Source: Melieria omissa
Taxonomy: Eukaryota > Arthropoda > Insecta > Diptera > Ulidiidae
Length of the DNA: 64,000 bases
Reading direction: 5' to 3'
Assembly (NCBI GenBank): GCA_963971225.1
Contig: OZ020267.1
Span: 86,417,648 to 86,481,647 of the forward strand
The translations under genes were made by a program, and so were the position numbers. Positions 33,666-45,699 of the stretch are shown here, piece by piece. The notes under the pieces were generated by a model. That model saw only the letters and a list, made by a program, of their open reading frames with translations. It ran no database searches and had not been told where the DNA came from. Positions within the stretch are counted from its first letter, which is position 1, and each line of letters starts with the position of its first letter.

Positions 33666-34103
33666 CTTATGGTCGGGTGCTCCCACGTAGCGCTCGCTGC
33701 TGCCGTGTATGCCGCTACTCCCACGCTGCTGACCGTTGATCTGCTATTCTGCTTGTGCTTGTTGTTGTTGGAAATTTCGTTTGGTGCTCGTATGTGGTTG
33801 TTGTTAGTGATTGTGCGACTAACATATTTGTGCGTGCGTGCAATTGTTGCTATTTTTGCGTTTGCGCGTTTTAAGGGATTATGGTGGTAGTTGTTATTGT
33901 TTCAATCACTGTGTGGTGTGTTTTCAATTGTTTTCTATGTGATTAATATATTGTTTTTTGTACTTGCACTTGATCGTTTTGTGTTTTGCACTATTTCGCA
34001 CTGTTCTTGTGTTGTCACTTTACACTTTGTTTGTTTGGTCGTGTTCTATGTTTTCATTTATTTTGTTCACTTTTAGTTTTTGTTTATGTGCCAGTTTCAA
34101 ATT
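33666..34103 (-). other. Element C leader
   Basis: On the minus strand this is A-rich untranslated sequence with many AACAACAACAA-type words, as in the B2 leader. No ORF of note. Confidence 0.55.
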
Positions 34104-34119
34104 TGGCTTCGAAGGACCA
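34104..34119 (-). promoter_or_regulatory. Element C primer-binding site
   Basis: On the minus strand TGGTCCTTCGAAGCC directly follows the LTR end TTAAACA. It shares its core with the B2 site. Confidence 0.7.
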
Positions 34120-34236
34120 TGTTTAACTTTCAAAGTAGTGAAAACCGCGCAAACGCGTTGAAATAAAATAAGTGGATGTTGTGTGTCGGTGGTTTGAGTA
34201 AGATTTGATTAAATGTTGAATGTTTATTGTTATATA

Positions 34237-35178
34237 CTTTCTGACCGAAAAGTCTCCGGAAATTATAAATAAAACGCAAGATTCTTAATCTTCATCAATA
34301 TTTATTTTATCTCCTTCAAAATATGCTCCATTAGACGCGATACACATATGCCAACGTTTCTTCCAATCATCAAAACATTTTTTATAGGCGCTTTCCGGTA
34401 TGGCTTTGAGTTCCCTCTGCGAATTCTGTTTTACGTCTTCTATGGATTCAAAACGCGTTCCTCTGAGTGGTAATTTGAGTTTGGGAAACAGGAAAAAGTC
34501 ACACGGTGCAAGATCAGGTGAATACGGTGGCTGTTCGATGGTATTTATTGAATGTTTGGCCTTAAAATCGTTGATAATGTTGGCTCGGTGCGAGGGAGCA
34601 TTATCGTCATGAAAAATCCATGAATTATTCTTCCACAATTGAGGCCGTTTACGGCGGATATTTTCACGCAAACGTCTTAAAACAGTCAAGTAATAGTCTT
34701 TATCGACTGTTTGTCCTTCAGGGACGAATTCATGATGCACCACAGGAATATCGAAGAAAACAATCAGCATTACCTTGATTTTCGAGCGACTTTGGCGTGG
34801 TTTTTTCGGTTTCGGCTCGTCTTTTCCTCTCCATTCCGATGATTGTTGGCTTGTTTGCATGTCGTACTCGTAGACCCATGTCTCGTCACCAGTTATGATG
34901 CGTTCCATGAAAGTTGGATCGGAATTGGCACGATCAAACACGTCCAAAGAGACCTGTTCACGGTACTCATTTTGAAGAAAATTCTTAACAAAATCGCAAC
35001 GCACTACTGAGGTGAACTGGTTTCAACAGCTGCCGTAAACAAACTGTCTGACAGATCGCGCTCATTTTTGGCATAGTAATTAAGGACAGTGCTACCAACC
35101 TACAGAAACTTAAAATATCGAAAAATATACAGCGCGCGAATTTTAAATGAGAATTTCCGGAAACTTTTCGGTCACAAG
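34237..35178 (-). mobile_element. Mariner element, internally deleted (942 bp)
   Basis: Inverted ends with the core TGACCGAAAAGT and CCGGAAATT are at both edges, each next to a TA (34235-34236 and 35179-35180). The length is below the usual 1.3 kb. Confidence 0.87.
34285..35004 (-). pseudogene. Mariner transposase, catalytic domain only
   Basis: About 239 open codons include ITGDETWVYEYD, IFHDDNAPSHR and YSPDLAPCDFFLFP. The last two acidic residues are 34 apart, the D34D spacing of mariner. The N-terminal helix-turn-helix DNA-binding region is missing: only about 170 bp separate the ORF start from the right end. The catalytic part has no stop, so a fusion or truncated protein is conceivable, but it could not bind its own ends. 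Confidence 0.85.
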
Positions 35179-35408
35179 GTATGTATGTAAAAGTTAATTT
35201 TGTGTTAGGTTTTTAGTTGATCGCGGGGCATCGATGCTCGTTAGTCGGAGTTCGTACATCGAGTGCCTGCCGGTCGCGCAAGCTCCATTCGGGATGGCCA
35301 GGATTGCCAGCCGTACATATAAACACATAAAGGGACGCAAACAATACAATAATATTGACATTTCTAAGAGCCGCGCGGCCGGCAGTGTTTAGCGATCTAA
35401 ACAATATT

Positions 35409-35903
35409 TGTATCATGATCTTTATGTTTAAATGTTAAAAGTTCTAGGAGCTTTTTCTGTATACATGTGGTATTATTGTCCCACTGTTAGGTTTAACGAC
35501 CTATTGTCGGCCTTTTTAAAGCAAACACTGAATCCGATTCAATCAAAGTACAGTTTATTGTTGTTATAATTTATCCAGCGTGTCCGGTCGCGTCAACGTC
35601 GTGGCAACGAATGCCTGTCGTTCTTCTTTTCCTTTTTCTCTTTGTTCGTCCGTCTGTCAGCGTTGTAACGGAAAGGTCCGTCCGCTTCTAACTATCAGAG
35701 TTGTATCTCAAAGGTCCGTCCGCATCTACTGTCAGAGTTGTCATACGTCCGTTTGTTCATCCTACATACGTATTATATATTTATGTACAATATATCAAAG
35801 TTCAAATACATGTACAGTCGCACTCTGAAAACTAAAAATGTAATGTAATGTAAAAATTATTGTTTATAGTATTTTTTGGTGTCCTCCAAAGCCATTTTAA
35901 AAA

Positions 35904-35934
<31 letters not shown>

Positions 35935-36917
35935 ATAAAACTACATGTAGTAATGCGTGCCGCTATGCTTACTTAAAATAATTATTTTGTTGATTTGTAA
36001 AAATGATTGAATTTGCAATTTTAAAATTGTCCCGAGCAATATCAGGTTCAACATGAAGCGCTAAAAGCAACAGCTGGTATTTTCTCAGCACAATACGTAG
36101 TTATTAGCATCATAAAATTTGTATGGGAAGTGGTGGCAGAACAATGCAAAAAAAAATGATAACTGGCAAACTTATTGGAATCACATTTAGATTACAGAGG
36201 CAATACAAATTCCTGTTCCGTCAGCGATTTAAAAGTGAACCTTGATTCTGTGCACAAACTTCCATTCGCGACACATTTCCTAACAAGAAACAGCTGATTG
36301 GGTTTCACCACGAATTGTAAACGCATTGCTAAATTGAAACTTGTATGAAAAATAGCCAACAAGCAATGCAAAATAATAGCAAACTTGAATGAGCTGTAAG
36401 CAATTTTATGATCGCGCTTTTCTTAGTTATGAATAATTTATTGATTAATATACAGTAAGATGCTTCCGATTGCTGTTTTATTGGAAAACTAATTATCATT
36501 TTCCGGTAGCAAAATAAGTCCGCGAGCTGCTCCGGACAATAGATAAATAGAAAAACCAGCTGAGCACCAATTCACCATGACGTGAATGCAAAATAAAAAG
36601 GAAATTTGTATGGCAGAAGGCGAAAGTTTTTCGTTAAATTATAGACAGTCGACGCATTCTAAGACATTGTAGGGCACGCGAACCACATATATGCACTATC
36701 TAAGATGTTCAGAGTGAAAAACATTTATTCCGGCAATCCTTTTCATATAAAACCAAATGCTTTCAATTTTTCCCCCGGCAACCAAATTGCAAACAGCTGA
36801 TTTCATTGCTCTCAAGGAGTTTTTATCTTGGTTATCTAGATAATCACACGTATAGGAAATTTCAGCTGTTTTTGGCAAAATGAGCGAGTGTAATGTCTTA
36901 TTAGTCTTTGATGGCAG
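35409..36917. other. Spacer with a possible solo LTR and a poly(A) run
   Basis: No gene seen. 35484-35818 has LTR-like features on the minus strand: AATAAACTGTAC near its end and the terminus CCTAACA. GTCCCAC/GTCGCAC flanks are too imperfect to prove it. A run of about 25 A lies at 35911-35935. The rest is ordinary AT-rich DNA. Confidence 0.5.
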
Positions 36918-37119
36918 CTTCGGGACAGTGATGTTAACTTAGGGAAAACTCCCTACATGTAGGGAATTTTAGCGAAAATTGTGTGCGTAGGGAAAAAAGG
37001 ACAGATTTTTTAAAATTCACTAAATGTAGGAAATTTTCAAACAACCCTGGTTATGGAAAATTTTGAAGTCAAATTAGTCAAACTAAAAATTTTAACGATC
37101 AAATGTTGGTTCCCAAATT

Positions 37120-37260
37120 GTCAAAGTTGGCCAAATATGTTTCGGCACTACCACATTCTAATGCAGACTCTGAAAGAATTTTTTCGAACAAAAAAGGAAC
37201 ACATCAAGCCATGACAATTTGACTTCAATTTGTATAATTCGCTCTTACTTAGAAGACGAA
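37120..37260 (+). pseudogene. hAT transposase C-terminal remnant
   Basis: A short stretch reads LPHSNADSERIFSN-like residues (with frame slips), the hallmark of the hAT C-terminal dimerisation domain, followed by stops. Nothing of the catalytic region remains. Confidence 0.6.
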
Positions 37261-37908
37261 GATATCACCTAAGTAATTTTTCAATGTAAAGAACAGCACT
37301 TTAAGAAAATTTCATACACTGAGTGGTATGACCATAAATAATTAGCCTTAGTGTAATTTTTGTACTGATTTTTTTAATGTGATGAAATGGTATCTCAGTG
37401 CAAAGCAAAATTTTTTTATGTTGTGATGTTTCCATGTTTTTTTTTTTTTTAACTATCGATAGCACTAAAATGCCAGTGCTTGATGGCAAGGAACCTATAT
37501 GGGCCCTTAAAATGCCAGGTTATCCTTCAACTAGTCGAGTAGATTTCACAATCCAGTATATTGTCTATCGCTCTGCTTAAAATTTCCATAATACGATGAG
37601 AGGTCTATATGTTCCTTATTATCCCTTGCACTCCTTATTATCAAGTGCTACTGCAGTCGAAAACACCTCAAAGGTGTGGGATGATGCACTCTCAATGATG
37701 GATGTCCAGTTCGCTTGGCCGACGCAGCGCCTTCAAACGCCCATGAACGCACCGACTCAGCGAAGAATACAACGCTTGAACGAAAATGTGAAAAACAAAC
37801 ATTTTTCACGAGCAATTAGTAAACATTGAGCGCTTGAACTTAAAATGTTAACGAGGGGATTTTATATCCAAATGTCTTACTTACCAGTGATGACAGTGTC
37901 TTACCAGC

Positions 37909-40900
37909 TCACAGGGAATTTTCAAGATTAGCTGCTTTTATATATTGTAATAAGGCTTTGTAAACCAACAGGTCTTCTGATTTCATTAGCTCCATGAGAT
38001 TGTCATATTTATCGAAGAAGTTAAAACCGTTTCTTACCAGGTTAAGGGCCTGGCACTCGAAGATCAAATGATTTGGGGTTTCCGGCGAGCCACAGCGGGA
38101 GCAGAGGTCGCTGAAATTGGGAATAAATTTACTAAGGTAAGCTTTACAGTATGTGTGTCCCGTCAGAAGTCTATTTAGCAGTTTTGTTTCGTGCGGCGTC
38201 ATTTCATAGTTTCGGTTTTTGTACCAAGGCTTCCTCTTTACATCCACCAATATTTCCGCTAGAGCCTTACCCTTGCTCGTACTTAATGCTTTGAATTCTC
38301 TGTTCCACTCTTCCCAAATCTTGTTCTCCAGCCGGATTAAGGCTTCATATGAAGTCAAGTCAATATTAAGGAAGCGGCCATGTACGGTGGCTGTCTTGGC
38401 AGCCTGGTCCGCTTTTTCGTTAAAACGGATGCCAACATGACTTGGCACCCATATTAAACGAATTTCGTGTGTTATGCTCTTCATTGCATACAAGTCATTA
38501 TGTATCTCAGCCGCCAAATAATTTTTGGTTTTGTCCATAGCCAAGATTTGTAGGGAGGACAGGCTGTCCGTAAGGATCGCAAGTTTTGTAACTCTGTGCT
38601 CTGCAGCTAAGGCTACCGCCTGCCGGATAGCAACCAGTTCCCCTGTCATTGACGTGTACCTCTCTTCGAGCTTAAAAAGAAGCGCACAATTCCTCCGCTC
38701 ATTATAAACGGCACAGCCTACCGAAGTCTCAGCTACCGACGCATCCGTGGCTAGAATAAGAAACTTTTCTTGCCTTAATCTGTCAATTTTTTCATTGAAT
38801 ATCGCGATTAATTTTGCTTTTGCCCAATTTCTTTTAGCCCCTTCTAAATTAGACATTTCCACCACCAATCTCGGATGCCTTTCAAACTGTGTGTGGGTGT
38901 TGATCCGGTCGTAGATCTCCCTGTTTTTTAAGTAGGCTGTGCCGTAGCTTGTGTTCAGAGGGATTGCCCGCTGTAATTGCTCCTTTAAATTTACATTAGT
39001 GAACCATTGTGTAACTAATTCTTTACACGTCAACCATAAAGCCCTGTGGATGGGGGGCAGCTCTCCAGCTAGGGCGTACCTGGAGTGGGTAGGCGTACTA
39101 GGGGGAACTCCGATGCACCTTCTGATCGTGTCGTTGACTATCGTTTGCAGTCTTTTGTTGTATCCGGCAGGCGCATTGGCTAATGTAGTGCAACCGTATT
39201 CCAGTTTGGCTCTTACAAAGGATCTATATAAGTTTAAGGCGGTCTTTGGCGCTAGCCCCGCCTTGATCGTGGTCAGCCTGGTAATGAGATTTTTGGCAGG
39301 AACTATTTCCTGTTTGACCTTGGTAACGTGGTCTTTCACAGATGAATTGGCGCTGATTACCCTCCCCAGAAACTTGATCAGAGTCACCTGATCCACATTT
39401 TCTTGCCCTATCGAGAGTTGGAAAGCCTTTTTGCACCCCCTGGCCATGTACATGAATTTGCACTTGTTTGCGTTTAGGCTCAAACCCAAAGCCCTACATT
39501 GCTCCTCAAAGTCGTGAGTTTTGTTTTGCAAGTTAATCAAACTACTTTCCGCCGTGGTATCAGCAGAAATGAAGAGAAAATCGTCGGCGAATTGGAATAA
39601 TTGCGTATTGCTGTCAGACAGGTCGTGCAAGGTAGCAGTATAAATATTAAAAAGCAGGGGTGACAGGCAGCTTCCCTGCGGGAGACCGTTGTTTACTTCT
39701 ATCCTACAACTCCCTAACTTTAACACTCTCTTGTAGAGAAAATTATAAATCCAACTATAAATAGTGGGTTGAACCTTCAAGCTGTGAAGTAACTCAGTGA
39801 GTCGCACAATGTCTACGCAATTGTATGCATCTGCTAAGTCCAGCACACATACGAACACTTTTTTTTTCCTGTGCTTAGACACCTCAATTGTGTGAAGCAC
39901 TTCGTTGATGCACATCGCCGCCGATTTTCCCTTTCTATATGCAAAACATCTAGGGTTGATTATGTTTTTTTCTTCAACAAAGTCAGCCAACCTATCCTTT
40001 ACCACCATGTTGAGACTTTTTACCAGTACCGAGATGAGCGATATTGGTCTATAATTTAGAATGTTGTCACGGCAACAGTTGGCCTTGGGTATCGGAACGA
40101 CCGCAATGAGTCTCCAATTGTCATTGAAACAATTGGAGTTTACACAGTTTTCAAGCAATTTTGCTAGCTTTTCGATAACTTCCATAGGCAAGGCGTTCAA
40201 CATGCTATAAGTAATCCCATCCGCTCCACCAGCAGTCGACTTTTTCCTTCCTATAACACTTGCATATTCGTTAACAGAAAGCAGAAAGGGGGAGCGTGCG
40301 GAGATCGCGTGCGTCTCCAGGTTGCCCAAAAACACCTGTGGAGGGGGAGCAGATGGGTTACTTATTTGAGCCTTCAAATGTTGCAAAAAATTTAAGTTGT
40401 CCTCGTCTGTCCACCTGCAATTTTGCTCCTTGCCGACATTTTTCATGTTGTTCACAAAACACCAAGCTTTCTTTGTGTTTGGATTGTTGCTTAGGTCCTC
40501 GATTGCCTCCAGGAAGTTGGTTTTCTTCGCCGCCTTCACCGCTTTTTCCCAGCTGACCTGTTCCTGCCATGCATCCTCCAGGTCTTCGCACCTTCCCGTC
40601 AACCTTGCTTTGCATCTTCTGGCAGACAGTATCCTGTACTGTCTGGCGAGCTCGCTATTCCACCAGTTTTTTGGAGAGTGTCTGAAATTATTCAGGTCAA
40701 TTGTACAGTTTTTTCTGGCTGTGATAACATTGCTTTCCAGATCGGACACTTGGTTTATCTCCGAGGCCCTCATTTTCGCCAACGTTTTGTGCAACATGTT
40801 TCTTGAGGTGAAAGGTCGTGGTCGCACTGAACAGTTCGCAATTCTTATAATTATGGGGCAGTGGTGACTCCCACCAACAAAGGATTTGTCACATTTCCAC

Positions 40901-41103
40901 TCCAACCCATCCAGCACACTCGTGAAGGACAAGTCGAGCACGCTGCCCCCATTTGCCTCCACAAACATTGGATTTCTGAAGAAGGGTTTTGAGCCATCAT
41001 TTAGACACCTCAAACTCGAGTTGTCTATAATCTGGCTCAAAAACCTACCTCTATACGAGTTTACGGAATCACCCCAAGCCGTGCACTCAGCACTGTTGCA
41101 ACT
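37909..41103 (-). pseudogene. I-clade ORF2: endonuclease end, RT, RNase H
   Basis: The true I sequence starts near 41103 (NSAECTAWGDSVNSYRGRF); codons further upstream belong to the antisense of the inserted LINE. RT has AGGADGITYSML, VLDLADAYNCVDI, LPQGSCLSPLLFN and FQFADDFLFI. A C-terminal RNase H has ATDASVAETSVGC, MTGELVAIRQAVAL, LTDSLSSLQIL and WVPSHVGIRFNEKAD. A Cys/His end, LCSRCGSPETPNHLIFEC, follows. The RNase H marks the I group. The RT-RNase H frame is open throughout; only the N-terminal endonuclease is disrupted. Confidence 0.9.
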
Positions 41104-43678
41104 AGTGAACAATGATTCCTTGTTGGACCAACTTTGTGTACAAGTTAGGGGAGCGTCTGGCTTGCTCTTCATTTGCGTATCGTATATTCCTCCGAATAGT
41201 AGTGAAGTCTTATACAAATTACATGTCGACAATGTTTCGGCACTGCAAGCTCGGATTGGGGAGAACCAGTTGTGCGTTCTGGGTGATTTCAATCTTGGCA
41301 GTATTACTTGGTCTCATATGGGTAACTCAGTTGCTCTAACTCCCTCAAATGTACACTGCGCGCACGAGATTTACTTAATTGATAACTTTCTTAGCTTTGG
41401 CTTGCTGCAGATCAATGCCCATCCTAATAAACTTAGTCGTTTTCTGGATTTGGTTTTTATCTCTGGTAATCTTAACTCTAAGGTTGTCGAATGCGGCTCA
41501 CCTATTTCACAGGTATGCTTGCATCACACACCGCTTGTTATCGATCTTGAATTTTATGAGTTTTATAATGTCCCTTCCAGTACAAGACCTATTTCATTTA
41601 ACTACAAGCTCTGCGATTTCGAAGCATTGAACAATTTGTTCCTTGACGTGCATTGGGAGGAAATACTGTCCAGTGGCGACACTGCTACTTGTTTTTCCAC
41701 CTTTAAGTCTATAGTTTTTGACCTTTGCCTGAAGTCGATCCCAATCTTCCCTGGGAAAGTTCATAAACTGCCGTGGGTTACAAAAGAACTCAAAAAGCTG
41801 AAAAACTTGAGGAATAAATTTTATAAAAAGTTCAAGGCGACTAATTGTTCCATTTACTTTAATTACTATCAATCACATCTTAGAAGTTACAACAAGTTGG
41901 CTAAGTCGCTGTACAACAGTTACATTCGTAACTATGAAGTTGGCATCAAAAGTAATCCAAAACTCTTTTGGAATTTTATTAAATCAAAAAAATCGGTTTC
42001 CGAAATACCGTCCTCGGTTTTTTTCAAGGACAAAGTCGCTGAAACTGCGGATGATGCCGCTAACTTATTCGCACAGTTCTTCAGCTCAAATTTTGTTACT
42101 GATGCAAACGCTGATTTGGCGGACACCTTCAGTCCTGACTCCTTATTTACCTTTGGGTCGTTGAGATTAACTGCCGACGATGTTAAAAATGGCATCAACA
42201 ATCTTAAATTTTCAACGCAAACGGATCCAGATGGGCTCTCCGCTGTTCTCTTGAAGAATTGCAGCTCTCTTGTTATGCCACTCCTACTGGTCTTTAACAA
42301 ATCTCTTTCGTCCGGTATTTTTATAGATGACTGGAAAAAAGCATCTATAACTCCAATATTTAAGAGTGGCAATAAGAATGATATCGCAAATTACAGACCC
42401 ATCTCGAAACTTACGTCGGTGTCTAAACTTTTTGAATGCATAGTCAATGAAAAACTTATGTTTTGTGTCAATAATGCGATTTGTCAAAATCAGCACGGTT
42501 TTGTCAGGGGCAGATCTACTGTTTCCAATCTCGCGATATTTGTCGAGGATTGTCTGTCTGCTTTCCAAGATGGGAGTCAAGTAGATACTATCTACACAGA
42601 TTTCGCTAAAGCCTTTGACAGAGTTTGTCATTCAATTCTGATATCGAAATTAAATTGTATGGGCTTTCACTCATCATTTCTTGGTTGGGTGAAATCATAC
42701 CTTTCCAACAGACAGTGTGTCGTGGCTGTTGATAATCATTTTTCACATCCATTTGTTGCTACTTCCGGCGTTCCTCAAGGTAGCATACTTGGTCCTCTGT
42801 TGTTTGTTTTATTTATCAACGACATTGGCTCCTGCTTTTCGTTTGCAAAATTTTTACTATATGCGGATGATCTGAAGATTTATGCTGCGATTAATAATGT
42901 GGCAGATTCGCTGGCACTACAGGCTGACCTAGACAGAGTACAGTCATGGTGTACGAGAAATCACCTTTTCTTAAACATTAGTAAGTGCTTTCATGTAACT
43001 TATTCTAGGAAACACAGCCCTTTGCACTTGCCCTACTCCCTGTCTGGTTCACTGTTGGAGTCAGTCCAAGAAATCAAAGATTTAGGTGTGTTCTTCGACA
43101 CAAAACTTTGTTTTTCTAGTCATATCGATTTCATTATTGCCAAATCAAATGCCATGTTGGGATTCGTTCGTCGGAACAGTGCGTCGTTCTCTGATCCTTA
43201 TACGTTTAAACTGTTGTTCACGGCTTTCGTCAGATCAAGGCTGGAATATGCTTCGTTTATATGGAGGCCATACCAAGTGACTCACATTAATCGCATTGAG
43301 CGCATCCAAAAGATTTTTATGCGGTTCGCCCTAAGGTCGCTGAACTTTACTGAACCGTTGCCGTCGTATATTTCCCGCTGCCGCCTTATAAACTTAATGA
43401 GTCTAAACTCTAGGCGAACCTATCTTGCGTGCTCCTTCATTGTTGGGTTATTAAATGGGTCTACAGATTGCCCAACCCTTTTAAGTAAAGTTGCTTTTAA
43501 TGTTCCAATTCGTAACCTACGGCACGTAGAGACTTTCCACATCAGCCTTTACAGGTCAAACTATGCTAAGAATGCGCCACTGGCCAGAGCCCTTGCGGAA
43601 CTTAATAGTGTCCCCGATCTCGATGTATCGCTTCCCAAAGGGACATTATTAAATTTGTTATTGAATACGTTCAGTTGA
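41104..43678 (+). pseudogene. CR1-type ORF2: partial endonuclease and RT
   Basis: About 858 open codons start within the endonuclease (FICVSYIPPNSSEV, LCVLGDFNLGSITW, HHTPLVIDLEF). RT has DPDGLSAVLLKNC, NYRPISKLTSVSKLFE, QHGFVRGRSTVSNL, GVPQGSILGPLLFVLFIN and LLYADDLKIYA. The C-terminal ISRCRLINLMSLNSRR and LRHVETFHISLYR resemble CR1-clade elements. No stop before 43678. The 5' half of the endonuclease is missing, as expected after incomplete reverse transcription. Confidence 0.87.
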
Positions 43679-43786
43679 AGCTCTTTTCCTTACTTGTGTG
43701 ACCTTTTTTTTCTGTTCTTTTTTTCCTTTAGTCAGTAAGTTCTAAATGTACATTGGCTTATTAAATAAATAAATAAATAAATAAAT
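41104..43786 (+). mobile_element. CR1-type LINE, 5'-truncated
   Basis: One plus-strand ORF is followed by a short 3' UTR and an (AAAT)n tail at about 43760-43786. It is inserted in the I-element endonuclease. Flanks share only GTTGC, and about 25 codons of I endonuclease seem missing, so insertion came with a target deletion. Confidence 0.82.
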
Positions 43787-44124
43787 GTTGCTACATTGAT
43801 ACTGGGTTGCAGATACACAGAACATACAGTTACATTTTTTACCAAATTCGTCGTTTTTGCAATAATTATGTCCAAAGGCGTTTGGAACTTTACCCTCACG
43901 AAAGCTAGACTCCGCCTGAACCCTATGGCAACACCCCCATAGCCGTCAGACCGAGTTTTCTTCACCATATGAAACCCAGTCAACTTATGGTTAACTATGG
44001 CTTCATCGTGTGAAAATATTTCCTGCAAGCAAACAATGTCAATCTGATGGGTTTGAGTGAAAATGTCAATGAAGTTTTTATTCGCTTTCAGGCTCTGGCA
44101 ATTGTATTGGAGTATGCTTATCAT
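43787..44124 (-). pseudogene. I-clade ORF2 N-terminus (endonuclease start)
   Basis: The ATG at 44124 gives MISILQYNCQSLKANK, the AP-endonuclease start, then DIVCLQEIFSHDEAI and DGYGGVAIGFRRS. It is cut at PSINVAT by the CR1-type insertion. The rest of the protein resumes at 41103. An ORF1-like tail (44078-44275) overlaps its start. Confidence 0.85.
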
Positions 44125-44400
44125 TGGGATTTCTAATTTTATTTAACCTCTCATCGAGGACTGAGCGATACGAGTTTCCATTGACGATCTTTTGTATTAA
44201 CATAGCAATAGGATCATTCCTGTTCAGTCCAAATCTATCACCCAGTAGGGCTAGCACCTTTTCCAGGTCCGACACTGTCGACCAGCCCGGTTGCTCAAAG
44301 CACGGGGCGCTACTCTTTTCTTTTATCCTTTTCAGGGACGGCTGAGCTACCCAGCGCTGAGAGACCCTTTATTAGTCTCAGAATCTGCATTGACCGTTGG
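44078..44400 (-). pseudogene. Likely I ORF1 C-terminal tail in a shifted frame
   Basis: An open frame through SDLEKVLALLGDRFGLNRND to LPEPESE at 44078 lies in a different frame from ORF1, which stops at 44347. A one-base change near 44380 could explain this. It may equally be non-coding. Confidence 0.4.
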
Positions 44401-45699
44401 GGACGCTGCTTGTTGCAGCGGGGGGAAATTTTCTTCATAATCAGACAGCAAGGCGAACCTATTGTCTGATCGTAAATGCGAATACGTGTCAAAGGCTTCC
44501 CTCCTGCTAATTTTTTTAATTGTCATGATTTCAAGCACATTCTTTTCCTTTTGCCACTTTGGGCATGCGTCTCTGTTTAAGGCCGAGTGCTCCCGGTTAC
44601 CGCAAAGAATGCACGCTCTATTGCTGCATTCCTCGTTGCACCCACCTTCCTTTCCACAAAGAATGCACCTTTTCTTTGCCCTGCAGCTCAGCTTTGTGTG
44701 CCCCAGTCGCCCACAATTATAGCACTGCCTGGATGGGGGGAAGAAGTGCGTAATTTTAAAATTGGTGTAGAAAATTTGTACCGTCTGTGGCAACTCACTG
44801 CCCTCAAATGCAATTTTAAAAGTTTCTGTCGGTGTAAGCTTTTCCTTGTCGACTCTGTCCCTTCGTAGTATTCTATGGGCAGACACAACCCTTATGCTTG
44901 ACTCGATGTTGTTAAACACATCCTCATCAGAAAATCCGACTGGTATATGTCTAACAACACCATACGTCTCCACAAAACTTTTTGGTATAAAGGCTCTATT
45001 GTTTGCCTCACATAAACTTTGGTTTTCAACGCACTTATTTGCATCAAGCGCTGACATGAAATAAATCTTATACAGGGTTTTCCCCACCGCTTTAATGGTC
45101 TTGATGCCCCCTATTTGCATCCTTCTTATTTTCTCCCACAGATACAGCCCATTTCTGATCGTTTTGTTTTCAAACAGCCCGGAAGCAGACGTATCCAAAA
45201 GAACCGCAAAATCGCCTTTGTGGCTCTTTTGATACGACATCGACTGCCTACTGACTGCACTGCTCGCAGTTGCCATTTCCGTTGATGTATTCCTGTTTTT
45301 CTCAACGGTAGTCATGTCTGAGCTACCTTCGTTATATATTTGCACACCTAGCGGTTTATCAACCGCTAACTTCGCATAAGTGCCCTTAGTTACTAGCATG
45401 CCCTGTAACGGGATCTTTCTGCTAGCTTCGTTTTCATTTTCGTTGCCGCTTACCAATTTACTTTTTTTCTTAATTTTACCGTTGCTAATCGCTTGACTTT
45501 CGCTGTCCTTGCAATTATTAGGACTCATACCGGAGCTTCCTTCAATATTTGCAGCGTCCACCACCGTAAGTGGCCTCTTACTGCCTTTTCTTGTGGTTAC
45601 TCCACTCAACTTCGTCACGTACTCCTCTACCCCATCATGAGTCGCCCGAAGCCAGTCACCTATGTCAGTTGTGGTGTCAGACGCCGGAGCGTCTGCCAT
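44347..45699 (-). CDS. I-clade ORF1 (gag-like nucleic-acid-binding protein)
   Basis: The first ATG in frame is at 45699 (MADAPASDTTTDIGDW); the frame is open further upstream without an ATG. A central domain (LYLWEKIRRMQIGGIKTIK) is followed by three Cys/His knuckles: CYNCGRLGHTKLSC, CILCGKEGGCNEEC and CILCGNREHSALNRDAC. The length of about 450 residues fits I-element ORF1, which packages the RNA. The stop at 44347 may be early because a similar-looking tail continues in another frame. Confidence 0.8.
   Translation of the reverse strand: MADAPASDTTTDIGDWLRATHDGVEEYVTKLSGVTTRKGSKRPLTVVDAANIEGSSGMSPNNCKDSESQAISNGKIKKKSKLVSGNENENEASRKIPLQGMLVTKGTYAKLAVDKPLGVQIYNEGSSDMTTVEKNRNTSTEMATASSAVSRQSMSYQKSHKGDFAVLLDTSASGLFENKTIRNGLYLWEKIRRMQIGGIKTIKAVGKTLYKIYFMSALDANKCVENQSLCEANNRAFIPKSFVETYGVVRHIPVGFSDEDVFNNIESSIRVVSAHRILRRDRVDKEKLTPTETFKIAFEGSELPQTVQIFYTNFKITHFFPPSRQCYNCGRLGHTKLSCRAKKRCILCGKEGGCNEECSNRACILCGNREHSALNRDACPKWQKEKNVLEIMTIKKISRREAFDTYSHLRSDNRFALLSDYEENFPPLQQAASPTVNADSETNKGSLSAG

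Larger units (their letters stand above)
30523..35403 (-). mobile_element. BEL-type gag-only element C, minus strand
   Basis: The ends TGTTTA...TAAACA bound two copies of the same LTR (30523-31279 and 34120-35403), each interrupted by a later insertion. A 5-bp duplication ATATT lies at 30518-30522 and 35404-35408. A primer site follows the right LTR on the minus strand. Between the LTRs are only a leader and gag, with no protease, RT or integrase. This fits a non-autonomous BEL derivative. Confidence 0.82.
34120..35403 (-). repeat. Element C 5' LTR (split by mariner)
   Basis: It matches 30523-31279 outside both insertions. A mariner sits at a TA (34237-35178). After removal about 340 bp remain. 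Confidence 0.82.

Noticed and set aside
33645..34161. Hydrophobic plus-strand ORFs
   Set aside because: Antisense of the A-rich element C leader, so T-rich codons give spurious hydrophobic residues.
35484..35818. Definite solo LTR
   Set aside because: It has a polyadenylation-like signal, but ends and flanks (GTCCCAC/GTCGCAC) do not match well enough; left as possible only.
40886..41103. Upstream start of the CR1-type ORF
   Set aside because: These codons are antisense I-element sequence before the insertion junction.
41104..41292. N-terminal 60 residues of the I ORF2 frame
   Set aside because: Antisense reading of the inserted LINE, not I sequence.
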